Source: an uncultured Clostridia bacterium (GTDB lineage Bacteria > Bacillota > Clostridia > Christensenellales > Aristaeellaceae). From it: a stretch of DNA of 64,000 nt. The stretch is taken from NCBI GenBank assembly GCA_934636105.1, contig CAKTZR010000019.1, positions 1-64,000 on the forward strand, written 5' to 3'. Within the stretch, counting starts at the first letter, position 1. Each line of letters starts with the position of its first letter. Below, piece after piece: positions 18,938-27,389 of this stretch. The position numbers and the translations under genes were made by a program. Below the pieces are notes generated by a model that worked only from the letters and a program-made list of their open reading frames with translations, was not told the origin of the DNA and searched no databases.

Positions 18938-18968
18938 ATTGTAGGGGCGCGCATTGCGCGTCCGTATA
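18938..18968 (+). repeat. Short GTAGGGGC repeat, copy a
   Basis: TTGTAGGGGCGCGCATTGCG followed by CGTCCG. A near-identical stretch is found at 24791-24818, and a diverged one lies inside the ileS leader. Confidence 0.65.
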
Positions 18969-18983
18969 TCATGTGCTTTTTTC

Positions 18984-19022
18984 AAAAAAAGGAGGCCGCC
19001 AGCCTTTCGCGTGACAGCCTCC
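18984..19022 (-). terminator. Intrinsic terminator of the gyrase operon
   Basis: On the minus strand GGAGGC and GCCTCC close a stem-loop followed by seven T residues, just after the gyrA stop codon. Confidence 0.85.
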
Positions 19023-19038
19023 CTTATTTCTTCATCGA

Positions 19039-21609
19039 TTATTCTTCGGTTTCTTCCGGCCGGGTTTCGGAATTTTCCGCGCCGACATCCATATCCAGCG
19101 AATCCTCCTCGGTCGGCTGCATGGCTTCGCCGTCCGCTTCCGTCGCTTCTTCCTCATCTTCGTCGCGCTCGGTGGCGGTAACGCAGACGATGTGGCTGCC
19201 TTCCTCCACGCGCATGACGCGCACGCCCTGCGACACGCGGCCAATGGTGGAGATATCGCTGACCGGCATGCGGATGATCGTGCCGTCGTCGGTGATGAGC
19301 ATAATATCCTCATCCTCATGCACGAGCAGCTGTGCAGCCATCAGGCCGGTCTTCTCGGTCAGGCGCATGGCCATGATACCCTTGCCGCCGCGGCTCTGCA
19401 CGCGGAACTCGGAAACATCGGTGCGCTTGCCGTAGCCGTTCCGGGTGATGGCGAGCACCTGCGCGCCTTCCTCGATGCACGCGACGGAGATCACCTCGTC
19501 GTTTTCCGCCAGGTCAAAGCTCTTGACGCCCATGGAGTTGCGGCCCATCGCGCGGATGTCCGTCTCCTTGAAGCGGATCGCCTGTCCCTGACGCGTGGCC
19601 AGCATCAGCTCGTCGTCGTCGCCCGTCAGCTCCACGCCGATCAGCTCGTCATCCTCGCGCAGTACGATGGCAATCAGGCCCGCCTTGCGCAGGTTGGCAA
19701 ACTCATCGAGCGCGGTCTTCTTAATCAGGCCGAAGCGCGTCGCCATCGTCAGGTATTTGCCCTCGCTCTGTCTGGGCAGCGGAATCATCGCCGTGACCTT
19801 CTCGCCGCCGGTCAGCTGGAGCAGGTTGACGATCGCCGTGCCGCGCGCGGTGCGTCCCGCCTCCGGAATTTCATAGCCCTTGAGGCTGTACACGCGGCCG
19901 CGGTTGGTGAAGAACATGATCTCGTCGTGCGTAGAGGTGACGAGCAGCTGCTCGGCGTAATCCTCCTCGCGCGTGGTCATGCCCATGATACCCTTGCCGC
20001 CGCGGTTCTGGCTGCGATAGGTCGCACGCGGGATGCGCTTGACATAGCCGAAGTGCGTCAGTGTCACCACCACGCTGTCCTCCTGAATAAGGTCTTCGGG
20101 ATCGATTTCGCCGTCCATCACGCTGATCTGCGTGCGGCGTTCGTCGGCGTATTTCGCCTTGATGGCCAGAATTTCCTCGCGGATGATGCCCAGCACCATC
20201 TTTTCATCCGCCAGCACGGCGCGCAGATACGCGATGGTCTTTTCCAGCTCGGCGTATTCTTCCTGCAAACGCTCGCGTTCCAAACCCGTCAAACGGGCCA
20301 GACGCATATCCAGAATGGCCTGCGCCTGCTTGTCGGACAGAGCGAAGCGCTCCATGAGCTGGGTCTTGGCTTCCGCCGTATTCGGGCTGTTGCGGATGAT
20401 GCGGACAATCTCATCGATGTTATCCAGCGCGATGAGCAAGCCCTCCAAAATGTGGGCGCGCGCTTCGGCCTTGTCGAGGTCATAGCGCGTGCGGCGCACG
20501 ATCACGTCCTTCTGATGCTCAAGGTAATGGTAGAGCATCTGGTGCAGCGAAAGCACCTTCGGCTCGCCGTCCACCAGCGCCAGCATGATGGCGCCGAAAG
20601 CCTCCTGCATCTGCGTGTGCTTATACAGGTAGTTAAGCACCACGGCGGAGTTCACGTCGCGCTTGAGCTCGATGACGATGCGCATGCCCTCGCGGTCGCT
20701 CTCGTCGCGGATATCGCTGATGCCCTCCAGCCGCTTGTCATGCACCAGCTCGGCGATCTTCGCGACCAGCACGGACTTGTTGACCATGTACGGGATTTCC
20801 GTCACGACAATGCGCTGACGGCCGTTGGGCATCGGCTCAACTTCCGTCTTGGCGCGGGTGACGATGCGGCCGCGGCCGGTGGAATAGGTGTCGTAAATGC
20901 CCTTTCGGCCGAGGATGATGCCGCCGGTCGGGAAATCCGGGCCCTTGATGCACTCCATCAGCTCCTGCGTAGTCACGTCCGGGTTGTCGATCATCTTGAC
21001 CACGCCGTCGATGACCTCGCCGAGGTTATGCGGCGGGATGTTCGTCGCCATGCCGACCGCAATGCCGGAAGAACCGTTGACCAGCAGATTCGGGAAGCGG
21101 CTGGGCAGCACGTTCGGCTGCATCAGCGTTTCATCGAAGTTCGGGGAGAAATCGACGGTTTCTTTATCGATATCCGCCAGCATCTCCATGTTGATCTTGC
21201 TCATGCGCGCTTCGGTGTAACGCATGGCCGCCGCGCCGTCGCCATCGACGGAGCCGAAGTTGCCCTGACCATCCACCAGCGGATAGCGGGTTGCGAAATC
21301 CTGCCCCAGACGCACCAGTGCGCCATACACGGAGGAATCGCCGTGCGGGTGATATTTACCCAGAACGTCGCCGACGATACGCGCGCACTTACGATACGGC
21401 TTATCCGGCGTAACGCCCAATTCGTGCATCGCGTAAAGAATGCGGCGATGCACCGGCTTGAGACCGTCGCGCACATCCGGCAGCGCGCGGGTGATGATGA
21501 CCGCCATCGCGTAGGAGATGAACGACTTCTTCATCTCGTGCTCGAGGTCGATCGGGCGGATGCGCTCAAGGTCGGTTGTATTGCCGGGGAGATTATCTTT
21601 AAAATCCAA
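19039..21609 (-). CDS. gyrA: DNA gyrase subunit A
   Basis: 856 residues. The cleavage domain has the catalytic Tyr131 in AAMRYTEARM. The C-terminal six-blade DNA-wrapping domain carries the gyrase box as QNRGGKG and a second QSRGGKG, followed by a very acidic tail of about 40 residues. The quinolone-interacting segment reads HPHGDSSVYGALVRLGQ: Ser92 matches E. coli Ser83, but Gly96 stands where Asp87 is usual. A TTG start is accepted because the next ATG would remove conserved N-terminal residues. With GyrB it introduces negative supercoils. It is third in remB-gyrB-gyrA. Confidence 0.96.
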   Translation of the reverse strand: MDFKDNLPGNTTDLERIRPIDLEHEMKKSFISYAMAVIITRALPDVRDGLKPVHRRILYAMHELGVTPDKPYRKCARIVGDVLGKYHPHGDSSVYGALVRLGQDFATRYPLVDGQGNFGSVDGDGAAAMRYTEARMSKINMEMLADIDKETVDFSPNFDETLMQPNVLPSRFPNLLVNGSSGIAVGMATNIPPHNLGEVIDGVVKMIDNPDVTTQELMECIKGPDFPTGGIILGRKGIYDTYSTGRGRIVTRAKTEVEPMPNGRQRIVVTEIPYMVNKSVLVAKIAELVHDKRLEGISDIRDESDREGMRIVIELKRDVNSAVVLNYLYKHTQMQEAFGAIMLALVDGEPKVLSLHQMLYHYLEHQKDVIVRRTRYDLDKAEARAHILEGLLIALDNIDEIVRIIRNSPNTAEAKTQLMERFALSDKQAQAILDMRLARLTGLERERLQEEYAELEKTIAYLRAVLADEKMVLGIIREEILAIKAKYADERRTQISVMDGEIDPEDLIQEDSVVVTLTHFGYVKRIPRATYRSQNRGGKGIMGMTTREEDYAEQLLVTSTHDEIMFFTNRGRVYSLKGYEIPEAGRTARGTAIVNLLQLTGGEKVTAMIPLPRQSEGKYLTMATRFGLIKKTALDEFANLRKAGLIAIVLREDDELIGVELTGDDDELMLATRQGQAIRFKETDIRAMGRNSMGVKSFDLAENDEVISVACIEEGAQVLAITRNGYGKRTDVSEFRVQSRGGKGIMAMRLTEKTGLMAAQLLVHEDEDIMLITDDGTIIRMPVSDISTIGRVSQGVRVMRVEEGSHIVCVTATERDEDEEEATEADGEAMQPTEEDSLDMDVGAENSETRPEETEE

Positions 21610-21627
21610 GAGACGTTATCCCCTTTC

Positions 21628-23598
21628 TTAAATATCCAGATCCAGCACCAGCTTGCTGTTCTGCTCGATAAATTCGCGGCGCGGCTCGACCTTTTCGCCC
21701 ATCAGCAGGCTCATGATCTCGTCGGCGGCAATCGCGTCCTCGACGGAAACGCGCAGCATGGTGCGGGTCTCCGGGTTCATGGTCGTCGTCCAGAGCTGTT
21801 CGGCGCTCATTTCGCCAAGGCCCTTGTAGCGCTGCACGTCCGGCTTCTTTTCGCGGCCGATTTCGGTCATCACCTTGTCCAGCTCCGCGTCGGAATAGCA
21901 GTAGCGCTCCATCTTCTGATACGTCACCTTGTAAAGCGGCGGCTGGGCGGCGTAAACGTGCCCCTGCTCGATCAGCGGGCGCATGTAGCGGTAGAAGAAC
22001 GTCAGCATCAGAATGCGGATGTGGCTGCCGTCTACGTCGGCGTCCGTCATGCAGACAATACGGTCATAGCGCAGCTTCTTGATATCAAAATCATCGCCCA
22101 CGCCGCAGCCGAACGCCGTAATCATCGCCTTGATTTCGTCGTTGGCCAGCACGCGGTCCAGACGCGTCTTTTCGACGTTCAGAATCTTGCCGCGCAGCGG
22201 CAGAATTGCCTGGAAGTGGCGGTCGCGGCCCATCTTCGCGCTGCCGCCTGCGGAGTCGCCCTCGACGAGGAAAATTTCGCACTTGCTCGGGTCGCGCTCA
22301 GAGCAGTCCGCCAGCTTGCCCGGCAGGCTCGCGCTTTCCAGCACCGTCTTGCGGCGGGTCAGGTCGCGCGCCTTGCGGGCGGCTTCTCTCGCGCGGGACG
22401 CGGCCAGACAGCGATCCAGAATCAGCTTGGCGACCTGCGGGTTCTCCTCCAGATAGTCACTCAGCTGCTTGCCCACCAGCGAATTGACGATGGTGCGCAC
22501 CTCGCTGTTGCCCAGCTTGGACTTGGTCTGGCTCTCAAACTGCGGATCTTCCAGCTTGACGGAGACAATCGCCGCCAGACCCTCGCGCGTATCCTCGCCG
22601 GAGAGATTCGCGTCGTTGGCCTTGAGGATGTTGTGCTTGCGGCCGTAGTCGTTAATCACGCGGGTCAGCGCCATGTTGAAGCCTGCCAGATGCGTGCCGC
22701 CGTCCGGCGTGTGGATGTTGTTGACAAAGGCGAAGATATTCTCGGAATAGGTGTCGTTGTACTGCATCGCCACCTCGACGCTCGTCGTGCCGACAAGGCC
22801 GCTGATGTAAATCGGTTCCGGGAAAAGCACCTCTTTGTTCTTGTTGATGAACTTGACGAACTCGCTGATGCCGCCCTCGTAGTGGAAGATGTTTTCCTTC
22901 GGCTCCTCCGGGCGCTCGTCGCGGAAGACGATGCGGATGCCGCGGTTGAGGAACGCCATCTCGCGGAAGCGGGTCTTGAGCACGTCGTATTGGAAATCGC
23001 CCGTCTCGAAAATGCCCTCCGGGTCGCTCTCGTCCTTCACGTCCGGCCAGAAGCGGATGGTCGTGCCGGTGCGATCCGTCTCACCGATGATCTTGAGGTC
23101 ATAGAGCACCTTGCCGCGCTCATATTCCTGCTGATAGATCTTGCCTTCCTGATAGACGTTGACCTGCAAATGCTTGGACAGCGCGTTCACGACCGACGCG
23201 CCCACGCCGTGCAGGCCGCCGGAAACCTTATATCCTCCGCCGCCGAACTTGCCGCCTGCGTGCAGAATCGTCAGGCAGACCTCGACCGCCGGACGGCCGA
23301 TCTTGGGATGAATGCCGACCGGGAAGCCGCGTCCGTTGTCCTGCACGGAGCAGGAGCCGTCCTTGTGCAGTGTGATGATGATCTCGTTGCAGAAGCCGGC
23401 CAGCGCCTCGTCCACCGCGTTGTCTACGATTTCGTATACCAGATGGTGCAGTCCGCGCTCATCCGTCGAGCCGATATACATGCCCGGCCGCTTGCGCACG
23501 GCTTCAAGCCCTTCGAGCACCTGAATCTGGTTCTCGTCATAGGCGCCCTCCGGCCGTTCAAGCTGGTCAAGCTGCTGCTGAATGTCTTCGTTTTCCAT
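21628..23598 (-). CDS. gyrB: DNA gyrase subunit B
   Basis: 656 residues. The GHKL ATPase domain begins with EGLEAVRKRPGMYIG and has EIVDNAVDEALAGFCNEI, followed by a transducer domain and the TOPRIM metal site EGDSAGGSAKMGRDR with the downstream acidic DADVDG. It ends with the GyrB tail DLDI. It supplies ATP hydrolysis and joins GyrA for strand passage. GAGGAG precedes the ATG. It is separated from remB by 24 bases and from gyrA by 18, forming one operon. Confidence 0.97.
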   Translation of the reverse strand: MENEDIQQQLDQLERPEGAYDENQIQVLEGLEAVRKRPGMYIGSTDERGLHHLVYEIVDNAVDEALAGFCNEIIITLHKDGSCSVQDNGRGFPVGIHPKIGRPAVEVCLTILHAGGKFGGGGYKVSGGLHGVGASVVNALSKHLQVNVYQEGKIYQQEYERGKVLYDLKIIGETDRTGTTIRFWPDVKDESDPEGIFETGDFQYDVLKTRFREMAFLNRGIRIVFRDERPEEPKENIFHYEGGISEFVKFINKNKEVLFPEPIYISGLVGTTSVEVAMQYNDTYSENIFAFVNNIHTPDGGTHLAGFNMALTRVINDYGRKHNILKANDANLSGEDTREGLAAIVSVKLEDPQFESQTKSKLGNSEVRTIVNSLVGKQLSDYLEENPQVAKLILDRCLAASRAREAARKARDLTRRKTVLESASLPGKLADCSERDPSKCEIFLVEGDSAGGSAKMGRDRHFQAILPLRGKILNVEKTRLDRVLANDEIKAMITAFGCGVGDDFDIKKLRYDRIVCMTDADVDGSHIRILMLTFFYRYMRPLIEQGHVYAAQPPLYKVTYQKMERYCYSDAELDKVMTEIGREKKPDVQRYKGLGEMSAEQLWTTTMNPETRTMLRVSVEDAIAADEIMSLLMGEKVEPRREFIEQNSKLVLDLDI

Positions 23599-23622
23599 TT
23601 ACTCTCCTCGTTTCTTCGGCCC

Positions 23623-23952
23623 TCAAAGCTCGGGCTGCTCGTCTTCCCGCGCCGTCTCGAAAAAAGGTTCGGCGGCGGGATAGGCTCGCTCATGCGCGCG
23701 CTGCGCAAGCGTCACCGTGGAAATAGGCGACAGATACACGCGCGCGTTTTCCGTCATGCCGCCCGCCCGTCTCGCGCCCGCGCAGATCACCGCACTTTTG
23801 GCGGTAATTCCCTGTCTGGCGAGAATGCGGTTCTGGCGGCGGATTTCCGCGAGCATCGCCCCGGTGACGGGGCTTTGGCTCTGGGTCAAATCGATGATGG
23901 CCACAATGTCGGCGCTGTGCACGCTGACGTCGTCGCCCAAATGAAGGATCAT
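23623..23952 (-). CDS. remB: RemB/DUF370-type regulator
   Basis: 109 residues. The N-terminal 80 residues (MILHLGDDVSVHSADIVAII, then DLTQSQSPVT) match the DUF370/RemA-RemB group, with an additional C-terminal extension of low complexity. RemB (YaaB) lies upstream of gyrB in many Bacillota, as here. RemA-type relatives are DNA-binding regulators of biofilm matrix and osmoprotection genes; the role of RemB is poorly known. The ATG at 23952 has GGGAGG upstream. Confidence 0.8.
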   Translation of the reverse strand: MILHLGDDVSVHSADIVAIIDLTQSQSPVTGAMLAEIRRQNRILARQGITAKSAVICAGARRAGGMTENARVYLSPISTVTLAQRAHERAYPAAEPFFETAREDEQPEL

Positions 23953-23998
23953 TTCTGCCTCCCGCGCGTGCGCTGTCCGCACATTTTATTTCTATTAT

Positions 23999-24027
23999 AG
24001 TATACCAAATTTCGCAGCTTTTTTCAA
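23999..24027 (-). promoter_or_regulatory. Promoter of remB-gyrB-gyrA
   Basis: On the minus strand TTGAAA (24022-24027), a 17-base spacer and TATACT (23999-24004), about 45 bases before the remB start. Confidence 0.78.
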
Positions 24028-24073
24028 ACCTTGACAGACGCTTTTTTGCACGTTTTCCGCCAAAAATGCACAC

Positions 24074-24105
24074 AAAAAAAGACGCTTTTATTCAGCGTCT
24101 TTTCT
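24074..24105 (-). terminator. Intrinsic terminator of nrdD-nrdG
   Basis: On the minus strand AAAGACGC and GCGTCTTT form a stem followed by a T-run, within 50 bases of the nrdG stop. A-runs on the other side make it potentially bidirectional. Confidence 0.82.
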
Positions 24106-24118
24106 ATCCTCTGTTCTT

Positions 24119-24625
24119 TTACCATTCTGGCGGCACATAAAGCCGGATTTCCCCCGCTTTCAGCGTCGCAGGCACATCGATCAGGCGCTGATTTTTGCTG
24201 CCGCAGTACAGCAAATCCAGCGACCGCTCGTGTGAAAGAAACGGCCCGTCCACCAGCACATCCAGCACGGAGAGCAGCTTCATCCGGTCGGCGCGGTTCT
24301 CGCGGAGCAGCTGCTCCAGCGTGAAGCCCGTGTAGCACCAGACGTTCATGCCCTTTTCCTTCGCCGCCTTGGCGATTAGATACAGCGGTTCGGGCTGCAT
24401 CATCGGTTCGCCGCCGGAGAGCGTCAATCCGCGCACCAGCGGATTCTGGCCCAGATGCGCGATCACATCGTCCGTATCGGCGATATGCCCGCCGGAAAAG
24501 TCGTGCGTCTGCGGATTATGACAGCCGGGGCAGTTATGCGGACAGCCCTGAACAAACACCGTGAACCGATAGCCCGGTCCATCGACGATGGATTCGGGTT
24601 CAAGCCCCGCCAAACGAATTTCCAT
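24119..24625 (-). CDS. nrdG: Anaerobic ribonucleotide reductase activating protein (radical SAM)
   Basis: 168 residues. The radical SAM cluster motif is present as QGCPHNCPGCHNP, with GGEPMMQP forming the SAM-contacting GGE. It uses S-adenosylmethionine to generate the glycyl radical on NrdD. The ATG at 24625 is chosen (GGGAAG upstream, family-like start MEIRLAGLEPESIVDGPGYR); the longer upstream frame runs through repeat DNA. It lies downstream of nrdD, separated by a 290-base repeat block that may affect their coupling. Confidence 0.94.
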   Translation of the reverse strand: MEIRLAGLEPESIVDGPGYRFTVFVQGCPHNCPGCHNPQTHDFSGGHIADTDDVIAHLGQNPLVRGLTLSGGEPMMQPEPLYLIAKAAKEKGMNVWCYTGFTLEQLLRENRADRMKLLSVLDVLVDGPFLSHERSLDLLYCGSKNQRLIDVPATLKAGEIRLYVPPEW

Positions 24626-24655
24626 AAGTTTCTTCCCTGCATGGCTTGCCGCGCA

Positions 24656-24917
24656 TAACTCCTTCCGTCTGCCTTCGGCAGCCACCTCCCTCAAAGAGGG
24701 AGGCTTTATCCTTTCGCTTCCGTTTCTCACAATAACAAACGGCCATCGGGCGCCCCCTACTTCATTCCAGTTATGCATCGTTTTCCGATTGTAGGGGTGC
24801 GCATTGCGCGTCCGCGTTTTGCTCAGAATTGACTTTTTGCTCTGCTATGGTTTCTTATACCAAAAGGCTCCCTCTTAGAGGGAGCTGGCACGCCGCAAGG
24901 CGTGACTGAAGGAGTTA
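24656..24917. repeat. Composite inverted-repeat element between nrdD and nrdG
   Basis: The left arm (24656-24712) reads AACTCCTTC, a CTGCCTTCGGCAG hairpin, CCACCTCCCTC and AAAGAGGGAGGCTTT. The right arm (24866-24917) is an inverted relative whose first hairpin is CACGCCTTGCGGCGTG. In the middle (24791-24818) is a copy of the GTAGGGGTGCGCATTGCGCG repeat. It resembles a MITE-like or REP-type composite. Its right border supplies the nrdD stop codon TAA (24915-24917). Confidence 0.7.
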
Positions 24918-27230
24918 GATTCCGTGCTTCACGCGGTCGTGCTCCTCCGCGCGCTTGCCGTTATTGAAACGGTCGAGCGTGCCGACCAGATAGCCCGTGA
25001 TGCGGCGGATGCGCTCAAAGTGGACCTCTTCTTCCTGACGGCCGCACTTCGGGCAGCTGTCGCCGATGATGCCGTTGTAGCCGCAGACCGGGTCGCGGTC
25101 AACCGGGTGGTTGATCGAGCCGTAACCAATGCCCGCGTCGTGCATCGCGCGCACAACCGCCTCAAACGCGTCCAGGTTCTTCGTCGGGTCGCCGTCCATC
25201 TCGATGTAAGAGATATGGCCCGCGTTCGTCAGCGCATGATACGGCGCTTCCAGCTTGATCTTGTCAAACGCGCTGATCGGGTAATAAACCGGAATGTGGA
25301 AGCTGTTGGTGTAATATTCGCGGTCGGTCACACCCGCAATCTTGCCATAGCGCTTCTGATCCAGCTTCACGAACCGGCCGGAAAGTCCCTCCGCCGGGGT
25401 CGCCAGCAGCGTGTAATTCAGCTTCTTCTCCGCGCTCCGCGCATCGCAGCGTTCGCGCATATGACCGATGATTTTGAGGCCCAGCTGCTGGGCGCGTTCG
25501 CTCTGGCCGTGGTGCTCGCCGATGAGCGCGACCAGCGTCTCCGCCAGACCGATGAAGCCGACGGACAGCGTGCCGTGCTTGAGCACCTCGCGCACCTCGT
25601 CGTCCCAGCCTAGCTTTTCGCTGTCCATCCAGACGCCCTCGCCCATCAGGAACGGATAGTTACGTACCTTCTTGCGCGACTGAATTTCAAAGCGCTCATC
25701 CAGCTGCTCAAAGACCAAATCCATCCGCTCATCCAGCGTCTTGAAGAACAGCTCGATATCGCCGTGGCTCTCGATGGCGATGCGCGGCAGGTTGATGGAG
25801 GTAAACGAGAGATTGCCGCGGCGGTTGCAGACCTCGCGCGTCGGGTCGTATACGTTGCCGATCACGCGCGTGCGGCACCCCATGTAGGCGATTTCCGTCT
25901 CGTGGTGGCCGGGCTTGTAATACTGGAGGTTGAACGGCGCATCCACAAACGAGAAGTTCGGGAACAGGCGCTTGGCGCTCACGCGGATCGCCAGCCGGAA
26001 CAGGTCGTAGTTCGGGTCGCCGGGGTTGTAGCTCACGCCCTCCTTGACGCGGAAAATCTGAATCGGGAAGATCGGCGTTTCGCCGTTGCCCAGGCCGCTT
26101 TCCGTCGCCAGCAGCAGGTTGCGCATCACCATGCGCGCCTCCGGGGAGGTATCCATGCCGTAGTTGATGGAGGAGAACGGGGTCTGCGCACCCGCGCGGG
26201 AGTGCATCGTGTTCAGGTTATGGATGAACGCTTCCATCGCCTGATACGTGCGGCGCTCCGTCTCGCGGTAGCCGCGCTCGGTCGCATAGTGAATCATGCG
26301 TTCGGCGGTCGCTTCGTCCGTCATCGTCAGCAGGCGCTCGCGCAGCGCGTCGTCAAATTCCTTGTTCGGCTTGAGGGTCGGGGCCGCGCCCGTCTCCGCC
26401 TTGATCTGGCGGACGATGGCCTTCGCTTCGTCGTTGGCCGCGTCGTGATTGAGCAGCAGCTCCAGCGCTGCGCCCAGCGCGCGGCGGTATTCCTTGATAT
26501 AGGTCTTGGCCACGCCGGGGGCCATATCATAATCAAAGCTGGCGATGGCCTGACCGCCGTGCTGATCGTTCTGGTTGCTCTGGATGGCGATGCAGGCCAG
26601 CGCGGAATAACTGCCGATGTCCTGCGGCTCACGCAGCACGCCGTGGCCGGTGGAGAAGCCGCCCTTGAACAGCTGCGTCAGGTCGATCTGGGTGCAGGTC
26701 GTCGTCAACGTCAGAAAATCAAGGTCGTGAATGTGGATATCGCCCTCGCGGTGCGCGCGCGCATGTTCCGGATTGAGCACGTACATGTCGTAGAACTGCT
26801 TCGCGCTCTCCGAACCGTATTTGAGCATCGTGCCCATCGCAGTATCGCCGTCGATGTTCGCGTTCTCGCGCTTCACATCCGATTCGGAAGCGTCCTTGAA
26901 CGTGATATCCTCCAGAATGTGCATCAGGCGGGTTTTGGCTTCTCGGGTGCGGCTGCGCTCCGCGCGATAAAGGATATACGCCTTGGCGGTCTTGGCGTAG
27001 CCCTCGGCGATGAGCACCTGCTCCACCTGATCCTGAATATCCTCAACGGAGGGCGTTTCGTTGCTCTCCTTGGCGTTCATTTCGCGGGTGACGATTTTCG
27101 CCAGACGCTCGGCTTCGTCCTCGCCCTTGCCGCTTTCGACGGCCACAAACGCGCGGTCAATCGCAGATGCGATTTTAGCCTCGTCATACGGCACCAACCG
27201 CCCGTCGCGTTTCCTGATGTACTCCGGCAT
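24915..27230 (-). CDS. nrdD: Anaerobic (class III) ribonucleoside-triphosphate reductase
   Basis: 771 residues. An ATP-cone regulatory domain (about 1-95, IRKRDGRLVPYDEAKIASAI) precedes the ten-stranded barrel. A C-terminal zinc site has four Cys (CGYNG with SCPKCG), and the glycyl radical segment is RITGYLVGTLDRFNNGKRAE. It reduces NTPs to dNTPs under anoxia, with formate as usual reductant, after activation by NrdG. The ATG at 27230 has GGGAGAG upstream. Tandem NrdR-like boxes overlap and follow its promoter. It is the only ribonucleotide reductase in the window. Confidence 0.95.
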   Translation of the reverse strand: MPEYIRKRDGRLVPYDEAKIASAIDRAFVAVESGKGEDEAERLAKIVTREMNAKESNETPSVEDIQDQVEQVLIAEGYAKTAKAYILYRAERSRTREAKTRLMHILEDITFKDASESDVKRENANIDGDTAMGTMLKYGSESAKQFYDMYVLNPEHARAHREGDIHIHDLDFLTLTTTCTQIDLTQLFKGGFSTGHGVLREPQDIGSYSALACIAIQSNQNDQHGGQAIASFDYDMAPGVAKTYIKEYRRALGAALELLLNHDAANDEAKAIVRQIKAETGAAPTLKPNKEFDDALRERLLTMTDEATAERMIHYATERGYRETERRTYQAMEAFIHNLNTMHSRAGAQTPFSSINYGMDTSPEARMVMRNLLLATESGLGNGETPIFPIQIFRVKEGVSYNPGDPNYDLFRLAIRVSAKRLFPNFSFVDAPFNLQYYKPGHHETEIAYMGCRTRVIGNVYDPTREVCNRRGNLSFTSINLPRIAIESHGDIELFFKTLDERMDLVFEQLDERFEIQSRKKVRNYPFLMGEGVWMDSEKLGWDDEVREVLKHGTLSVGFIGLAETLVALIGEHHGQSERAQQLGLKIIGHMRERCDARSAEKKLNYTLLATPAEGLSGRFVKLDQKRYGKIAGVTDREYYTNSFHIPVYYPISAFDKIKLEAPYHALTNAGHISYIEMDGDPTKNLDAFEAVVRAMHDAGIGYGSINHPVDRDPVCGYNGIIGDSCPKCGRQEEEVHFERIRRITGYLVGTLDRFNNGKRAEEHDRVKHGI

Positions 27231-27256
27231 GTTCACTCTCTCCCCTATTGGTGCGA

Positions 27257-27272
27257 ATACTATATTTTGTAA
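27257..27272. promoter_or_regulatory. Candidate NrdR box 1
   Basis: ATACTATATTTTGTAA matches 12 of 16 positions of the NrdR consensus (ACAC-W-ATATAT-W-GTGT type, counted by hand). It is 32 bases start-to-start from box 2, about three helical turns, the spacing typical of NrdR site pairs. Confidence 0.6.
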
Positions 27273-27285
27273 GTCAAGCTTTGCT

Positions 27286-27314
27286 ATCATACAGCATCTT
27301 GTGTTTGCTGTCAA
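27286..27314 (-). promoter_or_regulatory. Promoter of nrdD
   Basis: On the minus strand TTGACA (27309-27314), a 17-base spacer and TATGAT (27286-27291). NrdR box 2 covers most of the spacer and part of the -10. Confidence 0.78.
27289..27304. promoter_or_regulatory. Candidate NrdR box 2
   Basis: ATACAGCATCTTGTGT matches 12 of 16 positions of the NrdR consensus by hand count and overlaps the nrdD promoter. Binding by the ATP-cone repressor NrdR would block transcription when dATP is plentiful. nrdR itself is not in the window. Confidence 0.6.
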
Positions 27315-27315
27315 C

Positions 27316-27375
27316 TTCACGCGCTAAAGCGTGAAGCCGCAAAAAACAAGGCGGCATCACGCACGCCGCCTTGTT
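27316..27375 (-). terminator. Intrinsic terminator of the membrane-anchored protein gene, with a second hairpin
   Basis: On the minus strand AACAAGGCGGC and GCCGCCTTGTT form an 11-bp stem (27345-27375) followed by six T residues. Just after it CTTCACGC and GCGTGAAG form a further small hairpin (27316-27335). Confidence 0.8.
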
Positions 27376-27389
27376 CAGTTGAAAATTTT

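Noticed and set aside
19039..23598. parC-parE (topoisomerase IV) instead of gyrA-gyrB
   Set aside because: The remB context, the gyrase-box-like QNRGGKG segment and the acidic tail fit gyrase better.
19192..24000. A plus-strand open frame of about 1600 codons opposite gyrA, gyrB and remB
   Set aside because: It is the antisense shadow of three well-supported genes in GC-rich DNA. It has no domain, no ribosome binding site and a His/Arg-rich composition typical of such shadows.
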